The notes below the pieces were generated by a model. That model was not told where the DNA came from. It saw only the letters and a program-made list of their open reading frames with translations, and did not search any database. A stretch of DNA of 64,000 nt from Lentisphaerae bacterium ADurb.Bin082 (lineage in GTDB: Bacteria; Verrucomicrobiota; Lentisphaeria; Oligosphaerales; Oligosphaeraceae). Shown piece after piece: positions 25,577 to 34,097 of this stretch. The stretch spans positions 34,010 to 98,009 of the forward strand of contig MWEG01000108.1 of the NCBI GenBank assembly GCA_002070945.1, in the 5' to 3' direction. How positions within the stretch are numbered: the stretch's first letter is position 1; each line of letters starts with the position of its first letter. A program made the position numbers and the translations under genes.

Positions 25577-28500
25577 ATGCCAGACAAAAACCATCCTTAC
25601 GATAAACTTTCCGGAAAAGTGGTTACTCCCCACATAAAATGGGCGATTCCATACTGTCAAGGAAGGACAAGGGCTTTGGTCATCGCTCCTGTTTTAGGAC
25701 AACGCGAGACAGTTGAATTAGCCCAGAGGTTAAGCCTTGACTACACCGCGCTGATGACGCATGGTTATCATGAAATGTATCAGGATCGCAAATGGCTGCC
25801 TCATGCAGTTCCCGTCGCAGAAGTTGACAAAATTGTCCAAAAAAAGCTAAAGAAGTTTTATGATGTGATTTTGATTGGAAAAGTATCGTGGGAAATCCTC
25901 CCGGACTATGTGCAGGCGTGGATTAAGGAACAAGTTCTCCAAGGAACTGGCCTGGTTTATGTATGCCCATATAACAGCAGAAAAATAGACTCTTTGTTTA
26001 CCAGTCAAAAGGCGGCTGATGATGAACCATTTATTACGGACTGCGTTCCCTTGAAATCATTGCCAGTTCTCCAAGACTTGGATGAGAAAGAGATCTTTGG
26101 GTTCAGTTTGTCGGGCAAGGGCAGGGTGGCAAAAATAAATTATGGCGAACAACAATGGGGCGAGCTGCACAGTCTTACTCCAGCAGGAGCGTATGCAGAC
26201 TGGTCGCTGAATTATGACTATTATCACAGCCTCTTAGCTAAGGCCGTGCTTTGGGCAGCCCGTAAGGAATCTGATGTCGGCATACGCGACATGAAGAATA
26301 TTGGCGGTGCGTTGACCATGAAAATCATGAATGGAGGCGCACAGCGCAAACAAGTTCAATTTGAGCTAGTTATCAGGGACAGGGACAACAATATCGAAAA
26401 CAGGCAGGAGAGCCAGGTCAAATTAGCCCAGGGCGAACAAGAGTTTTCCTTTCGTCTTCCAGTATTGAAAGGAGGATTGCATTTTCTGGATGTATGGGTG
26501 AAGGAGGAAGGCAAGACACTGAACTGGAAGTCAACATCGGTGACGATTGCCCCAGAATGCAGCATTGAGAAGATTATCCTGGACAAGGTGAGCTATCAAG
26601 CGGAAGACATAGTGAAGGGAAGGATTGTCTTGAGCCAGATGCCGGGAAAGGAATCATGGCTGGCAATCCGGATGCTTGACCATTTCGGAAGAGTCATGGC
26701 CGATGAACAATCAGCGCCTGTCAAGAAAGAGGTGGATTTTTCCTTTGAAATCAAAGAGCCTTTGTCATTATTGTTGACCATTGAAGCTGAACTTTTGGAC
26801 GGCAACCTAATAATCAGCGTGCTGAAAAAAGAGTTCCCGGTTGTGCGAAAAAAGATAGACGACTATTTTTTCGCAATGTGGGTTGAGGTTTGTGACAACC
26901 ACTTAGGCTACTTAGCGCTTCAGCAATTCCAGGCGCTGGGAGTGGATTTTGATTATGCGCAGCCATCCCCTGAACTCTACCATAAAGCCGCAAAGGCAAA
27001 TTTAGGGATCATTCCATATTTTTCAAGAAGTTTCTTCCCTGGTTATGGTTACAGGGAAATGGACCAGGACACCTTGGTAAGAACACCTTGCTTCACAAAT
27101 ACGGCATTTCGCGCAAACTTGAAAAAGAGCTTGCAGCAGAATGCTCAACTCAATAAAGCGTACAGTCCCTATTACAGTTTGAGCATCAATGGCGGGTTGT
27201 CACCTCTCCGCTGCATTACGCCGCTCGATCTTTGCTTTTCTCCGACATGCCAAAAACATTTTCAGGAATATCTGAAAAAAGAATATCAAGACCTGAATGC
27301 ATTGAATAAAGAATGGGAAACAGATTTTCAATCATGGGATGACGTGCAGGCAATGACCTTTGTCCAGGCGAAAAGGCGCGCCAATTTTGCGCCTTGGGCC
27401 GATCACCGGATGCATAAGGAACAAGTTTTTACTGAAATAAACTGTTTTTCCCGGGATGCTATCCTGGAGATTGACCCTGACGCAGTCATTGGGCTTGATG
27501 AACCCAATGCTACCAGCAGCTACAATGGCTATGACTGGTGGTGCCTGATGAGAGAGCTTGATTTCTGCAATCCGTATTTCGGCAAGTGGCATTGGCGAGA
27601 CGACCAAATAGAATTGGCGAGATGTTTTATAAAAAACAAAAACGCACCAAGAGGAATATGGTTTGGCTCGTATTGGCGAAAGGAAAATTTCAACCGGTTC
27701 ATTCCGTGGCAATCTTTGTTTAATGGCATGAATGGCGTTTATTGGTGGGTAGGAATCGCTTCCAGGAATTCTTCTATCGGAGCTCTTACACCAGATTTCG
27801 AGCCGCTGCCTTATTTTTCACAGGCCTTGGAAGAAATCAATGAAATCAAAAGCGGCATTGGAAAGCTGCTGATGAACAGCGTAAGAGAGCATGACAAAAT
27901 AGCGATTTATTATTCGCCTTATTCTGTCCACGCAGCAACTGTCGATGCCAATGCGCAGCTGCCGCCGGAAAAGTTTCCGGAAGAAGGAATCATCGCAGAT
28001 TGCCTGTCATTGCCGGACACGCCAACGCAGTTCGGTTCAAGCTACCCGCTGTATCGGTCGCAACAGGCGCTGATGACGGTTCTTGAGGATATCGGACTGC
28101 AATATGACTTTGTCGCGCATGAACAGATAGAGTCTGGTGAGTTCAACGAAAGCGAGTATAAAGTTTTGATTTTGCCATATACTCAAGCGCTATCCAAGAA
28201 GGAATCAAAAGAAATAAAAGCATTTGTTCATCATGGAGGCATGGTTATTGCTGACCGCATCCCAGGAGTCATGGACGAACATTGTAAAAGCCTGCCATGC
28301 TCGTCGCTGCAAGAGATGTTCAGCGATGTTGGCACAAGGCCGAAAGTCAACAAGTACGGCCAAGGAAAAGCTGTCTGCCTGCATGATTTTCTCGATGACT
28401 ATGTGTTCTCGCTCAGGATGAAAGGGCAAGAAAAAGAAAAAAGAGAGAAAATAAGGGAAATCCTGGAATCAGCAGGCGTCAAGCCCAAATTGAGAATTCT

Positions 28501-29044
28501 CGATTCCAACAACTGTGATCTGGGGAGTACGGAAGTCATTTTCTTTAAAAATGGCGAAATTGAATACGCCTGCCTTTTACGAGATTACCTGCCTGAAGAC
28601 AACTCCGAAAAAGAAGCAACGGTTATTTTCCCGCATGAAGCTCACATCTATGACGTCAGAAACAGCCGATACTGCGGCTTGGGCAAACAAGTTTCCTTCA
28701 GGCTGGCTGGAGGACAGGCCAAGGTTTTTGCTCTTTCTCCTTACAGAGTGACAGGGGTTGAGGTTTCCTTGGACAAGGAAAAATACCGCCAGGGAGATGC
28801 AGTTTCATATAAACTGAATGTTATAGCAGATTCCAAGCCCCTTTCTACGCATGCATTCAGGATTGAACTTGTGAGTCCTGAAAATAAAACCGTAACGCAC
28901 TACAGCCAAAATCTTTTGGCGGAAAAAGGGAGCTGTTCAGCGACTATGCTGCTCTGCTTGAATGAACAACAAGGAAAATGGCGCATACAGGCAAAAGATG
29001 TAATCTCAGGGATAATTACTGAAAAGATTTTTTGGGTGGAGTAG
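25577..29044 (+). CDS. Large GH42-like putative beta-galactosidase, leaderless
   Basis: 1155 residues from the ATG at 25577, which has AGGTGA 6 bases upstream. There is no signal peptide. The first ~230 residues resemble the flavodoxin-like glutamine-amidotransferase fold (VIAPVLGQRETVELAQRL, DVILIGKVSWEILPDYVQ). Sandwich domains cover ~240-430. The barrel (~435-800) holds FSPTCQKHFQEYLKKEY then DLNALNKEWETDFQSWDDVQ, a typical GH42/GH14-like signature, and VIGLDEPNAT. A trimerisation-like domain (ALMTVLEDIGLQYDFVAHEQ) and C-terminal sandwiches follow. The gene is clearly A+T-richer, with more AAA/GAA codons, than the genes on either side, which suggests recent transfer. Substrate unknown. Confidence 0.75.
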   Translation: MPDKNHPYDKLSGKVVTPHIKWAIPYCQGRTRALVIAPVLGQRETVELAQRLSLDYTALMTHGYHEMYQDRKWLPHAVPVAEVDKIVQKKLKKFYDVILIGKVSWEILPDYVQAWIKEQVLQGTGLVYVCPYNSRKIDSLFTSQKAADDEPFITDCVPLKSLPVLQDLDEKEIFGFSLSGKGRVAKINYGEQQWGELHSLTPAGAYADWSLNYDYYHSLLAKAVLWAARKESDVGIRDMKNIGGALTMKIMNGGAQRKQVQFELVIRDRDNNIENRQESQVKLAQGEQEFSFRLPVLKGGLHFLDVWVKEEGKTLNWKSTSVTIAPECSIEKIILDKVSYQAEDIVKGRIVLSQMPGKESWLAIRMLDHFGRVMADEQSAPVKKEVDFSFEIKEPLSLLLTIEAELLDGNLIISVLKKEFPVVRKKIDDYFFAMWVEVCDNHLGYLALQQFQALGVDFDYAQPSPELYHKAAKANLGIIPYFSRSFFPGYGYREMDQDTLVRTPCFTNTAFRANLKKSLQQNAQLNKAYSPYYSLSINGGLSPLRCITPLDLCFSPTCQKHFQEYLKKEYQDLNALNKEWETDFQSWDDVQAMTFVQAKRRANFAPWADHRMHKEQVFTEINCFSRDAILEIDPDAVIGLDEPNATSSYNGYDWWCLMRELDFCNPYFGKWHWRDDQIELARCFIKNKNAPRGIWFGSYWRKENFNRFIPWQSLFNGMNGVYWWVGIASRNSSIGALTPDFEPLPYFSQALEEINEIKSGIGKLLMNSVREHDKIAIYYSPYSVHAATVDANAQLPPEKFPEEGIIADCLSLPDTPTQFGSSYPLYRSQQALMTVLEDIGLQYDFVAHEQIESGEFNESEYKVLILPYTQALSKKESKEIKAFVHHGGMVIADRIPGVMDEHCKSLPCSSLQEMFSDVGTRPKVNKYGQGKAVCLHDFLDDYVFSLRMKGQEKEKREKIREILESAGVKPKLRILDSNNCDLGSTEVIFFKNGEIEYACLLRDYLPEDNSEKEATVIFPHEAHIYDVRNSRYCGLGKQVSFRLAGGQAKVFALSPYRVTGVEVSLDKEKYRQGDAVSYKLNVIADSKPLSTHAFRIELVSPENKTVTHYSQNLLAEKGSCSATMLLCLNEQQGKWRIQAKDVISGIITEKIFWVE

Positions 29045-29052
29045 GGGGGCTT

Positions 29053-29170
29053 TAGTGGACAGTGGACAATGGACGTCAGTGGACTTTTATGGACGTCAGT
29101 AGGCGATGGACTGTGGACGTCAGTGGACATTAGTGGCAGTGGACTGTGGACAATAGTGGACGTTAGTGGC
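29053..29170. repeat. GTGGAC/TGGAC tandem array (type B), copy 2
   Basis: About ten TGGAC words in 118 bases, mostly as AGTGGAC or ATGGAC with CGTCAGT or CAATG linkers. The spacing is irregular, unlike the 9-base period at 8815 and 60479, so it may be an older or expanded form. It sits directly after the stop codon of the GH42-like gene. Confidence 0.75.
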
Positions 29171-29224
29171 ATGATGGAGCAGTGGGGGGGAGCGCCAGCT
29201 CGGGCAGCGCTGGAGTAAAAGCAA

Positions 29225-29255
29225 CAAGCCCGGACTAGGAGGGAGTCCGGGCTTG
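29225..29255. terminator. Perfect 12-base hairpin between convergent genes
   Basis: CAAGCCCGGACT and AGTCCGGGCTTG with a 7-base loop. It is placed 29 bases after the stop of the minus-strand oxidoreductase gene and after the TGGAC array, so it can serve both strands. A TTTTA run follows on the minus strand after a GC step. Confidence 0.7.
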
Positions 29256-29283
29256 CTTCGGGGGCGTTTTGATGTCATTTTTA

Positions 29284-30351
29284 TCAGTTGGGCGGCGGGT
29301 AGGCCTGGATGGCCGGGTCGTCTAGTGTCACTCTGCGGCCCTGGTCATTGGAGACGTAGGTAGCCAGAACCATGCGCAAGACATCGCGCCCTTCTTCGGC
29401 TGTGGCAATGGGTGGGCGCCGGCCATGCAGGAAGTCGGCCAGAGGCTGGGCCAGGCCGGCAATGCGCACGCCTTGCGCATTTGGGGACGGAATGCCGCAG
29501 TCAGTCCAGGCTTTCTCTGCGCGCAGGTAGTATTTCATGCCGACTGCCTGTGGGTCGCGCGGCATGGCAGCACTGACAGCGTCGCCGTAGGATTGCGTCA
29601 AAAAGCCCTTGTCGCCCCAAATTTCCATCGTGGTTTCGGCACCGACGCTGACGAATGAACAATGTACTTCGACCAGGGGGCCGCCAGGATAGCGGAAAAT
29701 GGCGATGCCGTTGTCGTTTGGCATGTCAGGGTCAAACAGCGACTCAATTTCCGCTGTGACCGATTCCGGGAGGCCGAACAGCCAGTAAATCAAGTCGATC
29801 GGGTGGGCCGCGTCGTCAGCCCAGATGTCGCGGTTCATGCTTGAACTGACATGCCATGACTTGGCAAACTCATGATTCAGGCAAACACCCAGGCCATGGC
29901 GACGGCGGAACTGGAAAATCTGTCCGAGACGGCCTTGGGCGAGCATATCCTTGACGTACAGATTCTGCGGGTCGACGCGCATTTGCCAGGCGACGGTGCA
30001 AGGCACGCGGTTGCGGTTGACGGCGGCGACGATTTGGTCCGCCTGGGTCATGGTCAAGGCCATGGGCTTCTGGATGACGATAGCCTTGCCTGCGTCAGCA
30101 GCAGCGACGGCCAGTTCGGCATGGCGCGCCGTTTCGGCGGCGATCACCACGGCTTTGATGTCCTGGTCCGCCAGAATTCCCGCAACGTCAGCGCATGGCG
30201 TTAAGCCGTATGCCTGAGCAGCGGCCGTGAGCCGAGTCTGGTCATGATCCCAGCCCTTGACGACTTGAATGTCCATGCCAGGGTCATCCCGCCATCGGAC
30301 GCAATACGAATTGACGTGACCATGCGCAAAACCCAACACCGCGATTTTCAT
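29284..30351 (-). CDS. Gfo/Idh/MocA family NAD(P)-dependent oxidoreductase
   Basis: 355 residues. A Rossmann fold starts at MKIAVLGFAHGHVNSY; this GFAHGH form of the glycine loop is common in a subgroup of the family. The nucleotide-binding domain ends at IVIQKPMALTMTQAD, which carries the conserved Lys-Pro pair. The C-terminal alpha/beta sheet domain has the HPIDLIYWLFGLPESV motif, the likely catalytic His region. These enzymes oxidise or reduce sugars, inositols or sugar derivatives. It has its own unit: a terminator-like hairpin lies downstream, and a separate terminator for nagB lies upstream. The substrate cannot be predicted. Confidence 0.9.
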   Translation of the reverse strand: MKIAVLGFAHGHVNSYCVRWRDDPGMDIQVVKGWDHDQTRLTAAAQAYGLTPCADVAGILADQDIKAVVIAAETARHAELAVAAADAGKAIVIQKPMALTMTQADQIVAAVNRNRVPCTVAWQMRVDPQNLYVKDMLAQGRLGQIFQFRRRHGLGVCLNHEFAKSWHVSSSMNRDIWADDAAHPIDLIYWLFGLPESVTAEIESLFDPDMPNDNGIAIFRYPGGPLVEVHCSFVSVGAETTMEIWGDKGFLTQSYGDAVSAAMPRDPQAVGMKYYLRAEKAWTDCGIPSPNAQGVRIAGLAQPLADFLHGRRPPIATAEEGRDVLRMVLATYVSNDQGRRVTLDDPAIQAYPPPN

Positions 30352-30417
30352 TCGAACATCCTTTTTAGAAACTTCAATGTGGCGCCAGCTGCACGAGTGG
30401 CCAGGCGTCCTTCAAAG

Positions 30418-30462
30418 AAAAAGCGGGAATGGGAAACGATGGATTTCCTGGTTCCCGCTTTT
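30418..30462 (-). terminator. Intrinsic terminator of nagB
   Basis: Reading the minus strand, AAAGCGGGAA pairs with TTCCCGCTTTT, with an inner GGAAA/TTTCC helix, and is followed by a T-rich TTTTCTTTG tract. It lies about 50 bases after the nagB stop codon. Confidence 0.75.
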
Positions 30463-30511
30463 CAGCCTGGCTCAGGCAGCTGGCGATGGAGTTGACGATA
30501 ACTTCGGCTGA

Positions 30512-31327
30512 TTATTCGAGGCCGGCTTTCCTGCGGGCATTGGCCAGGTATTTGGCCATGGCTTCGGAATCATCAGCAGTCTTCTTGTAATAGGAGGTGT
30601 TTTTCAGCTTGCTGGCTGCGGCTTCGTCGATGACGACAGTCACATCGGGATGGAGCTGCAAGGCGGAGGCGGTGCACATGGAGGTCACGGGGCCTTCCAG
30701 CGTGGCTGCGATGGCATCGGCCTTGTTGGCGCCAGTGGCCAGCAAGAGCAGTTCGCGGGCATCAAGGATGGTGCCGACGCCCATGGACAGAGCCCAGCGG
30801 GGCACGTCTTCGTCCTCGGCAAAGAATCGCTTGTTGTCAGCGATCGTTCCCTCGGTCAAGGTGACGTAGCCTGTGCGCGAATTAAGGGAGGTTCCCGGCT
30901 CGTTAAAGCCGATGTGGCCGTCACGGCCGATGCCGAGAATCTGCAGCTTGATGCCGCCGAGTTCGTCCATCTGGGCCTCGTAGTCTTCGCATTCGGCGCC
31001 GATGTCATCGGTCATGCCATCCAGGAAGTGGATGTTTTCGGATTTCAGGTTAATAAACTGAAACAGATTCTCTTCCATGAAGTAGCGGTAGCTCTGGGGG
31101 TGATCCTCGGGAAGGCCGAGATACTCGTCCAAATTAAAGGTGTGGACATCGGAGAAGTCGATTTCGCCGCGCTTGAAGCCTTCGGCAATCCTGGCATATA
31201 GTTTCAGCGGGGTGCTGCCGGTAGGGAGGCCCAGGACCTTGGCCTGTTCGTGGATGATACGATCCCGAACCAGATCGTAGGCGTAGAGGGCGACTTCGTC
31301 TTCATTGGCTCGAATGACAACATTCAT
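30512..31327 (-). CDS. nagB: Glucosamine-6-phosphate deaminase
   Basis: 271 residues from the ATG at 31327 (AGGAG 8 bases upstream), the normal NagB length. The phosphate loop GLPTGSTP (residues 33-40), FNLDEYLGL with catalytic Asp67, and GIGRDGHIGFNEP with Asp136, His138 and Glu143 are all intact. It converts glucosamine-6-phosphate to fructose-6-phosphate and ammonia, in the cytoplasm, and so feeds amino sugars into glycolysis. It is flanked by intrinsic terminators on both sides, so it is a single-gene unit despite lying downstream of purM on the same strand. No nagA or nagE is visible in the window. Compare the divergent paralog at 6079-6828. Confidence 0.96.
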   Translation of the reverse strand: MNVVIRANEDEVALYAYDLVRDRIIHEQAKVLGLPTGSTPLKLYARIAEGFKRGEIDFSDVHTFNLDEYLGLPEDHPQSYRYFMEENLFQFINLKSENIHFLDGMTDDIGAECEDYEAQMDELGGIKLQILGIGRDGHIGFNEPGTSLNSRTGYVTLTEGTIADNKRFFAEDEDVPRWALSMGVGTILDARELLLLATGANKADAIAATLEGPVTSMCTASALQLHPDVTVVIDEAAASKLKNTSYYKKTADDSEAMAKYLANARRKAGLE

Positions 31328-31358
31328 CTTGCATCTCCTGGAAGAAAGAACTCTGAAC

Positions 31359-31384
31359 AAAAAAGGCGGCGGTTGCTGCCGCCA
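31359..31384 (-). terminator. Intrinsic terminator of purM
   Basis: On the minus strand GGCGGCAG, a short loop and CCGCCGCC form a GC-rich stem directly followed by TTTTTTGTT. It lies about 130 bases after the purM stop and just before the nagB ribosome site. Confidence 0.75.
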
Positions 31385-31514
31385 ATGGATGGAAGGACAA
31401 AGCAAAGACGTGCGTCTGCCAGAGGGCTTCTGGTCGGCGTCTCTGTCTCTAATCATTGTAACTTGTCATTGTCAAAAATCAACCTTGTCGGCTGCAATCT
31501 GCTGTTGCGCCGGT

Positions 31515-32564
31515 TTATTTCAGGGTGATATTGACGCCTTTGCCGGCTTTGGCCTGGCCGATGACGGCGGTGGCGATGCCGTGTTTGGCGCAGCATTCTT
31601 GCGCCTGGTCAGCAGCGGCGGGCGGGACGAACCAGACCATGCCGACGCCCATGTTGAACACCCGGTACATTTCATGCTGGTCAATGTCGCCGGCGCGCTG
31701 AATGACGCCAAACACCGGCGGCGGCGGCAGCGCGGACGGCTGGAAGTCAACGCCGACGCCGTCGGGAAGGACCCTGGGGACATTATCGTACAGGCCTCCG
31801 CCGGTGATATGGGCGATGCCGTTGAGCGGGAGTCTGGCTGCCAGGGCGTCGCGAATGGCCGGCCAATAGCAGCGGTGAGGCTCCAGGAGGGCGTCGCCCA
31901 GTGTGCCGCCGCCGAGTTCTGGGAGGGTGGTGTCAACCGTGTAGCCGGCTTGCTGGAAAAGCACTTTGCGAGCCAGGGAGTAGCCGTTGGTGTGGAGGCC
32001 GCTGGACGCCATGCCGACGGCGATGTCGCCGGGTCGTATGTTGTCGCCGGTGATGATGGCGTCACGCTCCACGATGCCGGTGATGCAGCCGACCAAGTCG
32101 AAGTCGTCGCCGTACATCCCGGGCATTTCCGCTGTCTCGCCGCCAAGCAGGGTGACGTTCATGGCTAGGCAGGCATCGGCAATGCCGATGAGGACGTCTT
32201 CATACAGGGGCGAACGCAGCTTCCCGATGCCGATGTAGTCCATGAAATAGACCGGCTCAGCGCCTTGGACTGCGATGTCGTTGATGCAGTGGTTGACGAT
32301 GTCATAGCCGACGGTGGTGTATTTCTCCATCATGGCGGCGATCATCAGCTTGGTGCCGACGCCGTCAATGCTGGTGACCATGACGGGCTGGCGCCATTGG
32401 GTCAAGTCAATCTGGAACAGGCCGCCAAAGCCGCCAATAGGCGCCAGAGCCTCAGGGCGGCGGGTGGCCGAGATTCTGTTTTTCACGCTTTGCAGCAACG
32501 AAGTGGCAAGGTCAATGTCAACTCCGGCGGCACGATAGGCTTCAGATTTTCCAGCTTTGTTCAT
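31515..32564 (-). CDS. purM: Phosphoribosylformylglycinamidine cyclo-ligase
   Basis: 349 residues from the ATG at 32564, the usual AIR synthetase length. Visible signatures: SEAYRAAGVDIDLATSLLQS at the start, GFGGLFQIDL, VTSIDGVGTKLMIA, VNHCINDIAVQGAEPVYFMD and LLGGETAEMPGMYGDDFDLV. It closes the imidazole ring of aminoimidazole ribotide using ATP, step five of purine synthesis, in the cytoplasm. No other pur genes are in the window. The ribosome site before this ATG is weak (TAACTCC). A clear terminator follows. Housekeeping composition, no sign of transfer. Confidence 0.96.
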   Translation of the reverse strand: MNKAGKSEAYRAAGVDIDLATSLLQSVKNRISATRRPEALAPIGGFGGLFQIDLTQWRQPVMVTSIDGVGTKLMIAAMMEKYTTVGYDIVNHCINDIAVQGAEPVYFMDYIGIGKLRSPLYEDVLIGIADACLAMNVTLLGGETAEMPGMYGDDFDLVGCITGIVERDAIITGDNIRPGDIAVGMASSGLHTNGYSLARKVLFQQAGYTVDTTLPELGGGTLGDALLEPHRCYWPAIRDALAARLPLNGIAHITGGGLYDNVPRVLPDGVGVDFQPSALPPPPVFGVIQRAGDIDQHEMYRVFNMGVGMVWFVPPAAADQAQECCAKHGIATAVIGQAKAGKGVNITLK

Positions 32565-32911
32565 GGAGTTATGCGGTCTAAGAGGGTTAATAGGGTGCGG
32601 GGGAAACAGCCGTTGCGGGGAGGCGTTGCCTTGGCGCACACTACGCGCCCAGGCGTATGTTTACTGTAGGAAGAAGCCGTGGAAAAGCAAGTCCGCACGT
32701 CGAAAATGACGCCCGCCGCCTCGCCTGGGCTGAAGAAACAGGCCGTCGCACGGGCGCTTTTCGCGTCAAAGCTTTTTTCTGCGCACCCTGCCAGCCGAAA
32801 TCTGCCTTTCCGGCTTGATAAGTCAGCGAATGTCATTATCATAATATAGTCGCAAAATAGCTCCGCAATGGTCAAGAGGTCTGAAAACCAACTCAAGAGG
32901 ATTGAGCTGCG
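32565..32911. other. Divergent promoter region between purM and the SGNH esterase
   Basis: 347 bases without a gene. The stretch around 32815-32850 is A+T-rich (TTGATA then ATCATAATATAG) and could hold the plus-strand promoter. No riboswitch that I can recognise (for example a PurR box or guanine aptamer core) is visible upstream of purM. Confidence 0.45.
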
Positions 32912-34003
32912 ATGCGCATTGAGGAAATCGACCGGAATTTCATCAGTCAACATATCAACGGCCTTGATTTGGCGTTTTTGGAGGCCGGCTTAGTTCCGGA
33001 AGGTCTTTCCGGCCTGGCTTTTTACCGCCAGGAGGGCCGTTACTGCCGTCTGCCGCAAGCGTCGCTGCCGGCGCAGAATGCCGACGTCCAGGAGCTGGCC
33101 TGGCATACGGCTGGCGTCCAGGTGCGTTTCCGTACCGCCTCGCCGGTCATCGCATTGCAGGTGGAATTGCGCAACAACGCCGCCATGAACCACATGCCAA
33201 GCTCAGGCCAATCCGGCTTTGACCTCTACCTCGGAACCGGCTGCGGCAAGCGCTACGTCAAAACGCTCATTCCGCCCGTAGGCCAGAAAGAGCATGCCGG
33301 CGTGCTTTTGCAGGCCGGCGCCGCGCCAGGCGAAGTCCGCGAGGCCACCATCAATTTTCCGCTTTACAATGGGGTCAACGTCGTCAGAATCGGTTTGCTT
33401 CCCGGAGCGGACGTGTTGCCGCCGACGCCGTTTGCCGTGGCCAAGCCCATCCTGTTCTACGGCTCTTCCATCACCCAGGGCGGATGCGCCTCCCGGCCTG
33501 GAAATGCCTATTGCCAGATGGTCTCACGACGCTTTGACGCGGAATGCCTCAACTTCGGCTTCAGCGGGAGCGCACGCGCAGAACTTGCCATGGCGGAAGT
33601 CCTGGCCAGCTTGGACCCGGCTGTTTTCGTCCTCGACTATGACCATAATGCGCCTAATGTCGAACACCTGGAAAAGACGCACGCCGTCTTTTTCAAGTAT
33701 ATCCGCGAACGAAAGCCGGAGCTGCCTATTGTACTGGTCAGCCGGCCTGACGTCGACGCCAATCCGGTTGACAGCGACCGGCGCAAGGCCATCATCCGGC
33801 GGACATACAATGAAGCGCTTGCGGCTGGCGACCGCCGCGTCTATTTCGTCGACGGACTCCTGCTGTTCGGCTCAGTCGACCGGGACGCCTGCACTGTGGA
33901 CGGCTGCCACCCCAATGACCTCGGCTTTTACCGGATGGCCCAGGCGATCGCACCAGTCGTGGAGAAGGCGCTGGCTGACAGCGGCCAGCTGGGGCGGCGG
34001 TGA
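32912..34003 (+). CDS. SGNH/GDSL-type hydrolase, two-domain
   Basis: 363 residues without a signal peptide. Residues ~35-165 form an N-terminal beta-sandwich found in a group of SGNH carbohydrate esterases (VELRNNAAMNHMPSSG, SGFDLYLGTGCGKRYV). The hydrolase domain starts at ILFYGSSITQGGCASRPGNA with nucleophile Ser186, has the Gly/Asn blocks in NFGFSGSA and DYDHNAPN, and closes with DGCHPND (Asp330, His333). It should remove acyl groups from sugars or other small substrates. The GHL6-type gene starts 94 bases downstream on the same strand, so the two are probably cotranscribed and may work on the same oligosaccharide. Confidence 0.85.
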   Translation: MRIEEIDRNFISQHINGLDLAFLEAGLVPEGLSGLAFYRQEGRYCRLPQASLPAQNADVQELAWHTAGVQVRFRTASPVIALQVELRNNAAMNHMPSSGQSGFDLYLGTGCGKRYVKTLIPPVGQKEHAGVLLQAGAAPGEVREATINFPLYNGVNVVRIGLLPGADVLPPTPFAVAKPILFYGSSITQGGCASRPGNAYCQMVSRRFDAECLNFGFSGSARAELAMAEVLASLDPAVFVLDYDHNAPNVEHLEKTHAVFFKYIRERKPELPIVLVSRPDVDANPVDSDRRKAIIRRTYNEALAAGDRRVYFVDGLLLFGSVDRDACTVDGCHPNDLGFYRMAQAIAPVVEKALADSGQLGRR

Positions 34004-34097
34004 CCAATCATAACCAGCACCTATCATCCCGCCGCCAGCGGCAAAGGGACTGCGGCAGCGGGCAGCATAGCAGCGATATAGAGGGGAAAAACAGATC

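Noticed and set aside
29049..29172. A short minus-strand reading frame through the TGGAC array (repeats of V-H-S-P)
   Set aside because: Its amino-acid pattern only reflects the DNA repeat; there is no independent coding sign.
29284..32564. purM, nagB and the oxidoreductase gene as one operon
   Set aside because: Clear intrinsic terminators lie between purM and nagB and between nagB and the oxidoreductase gene.
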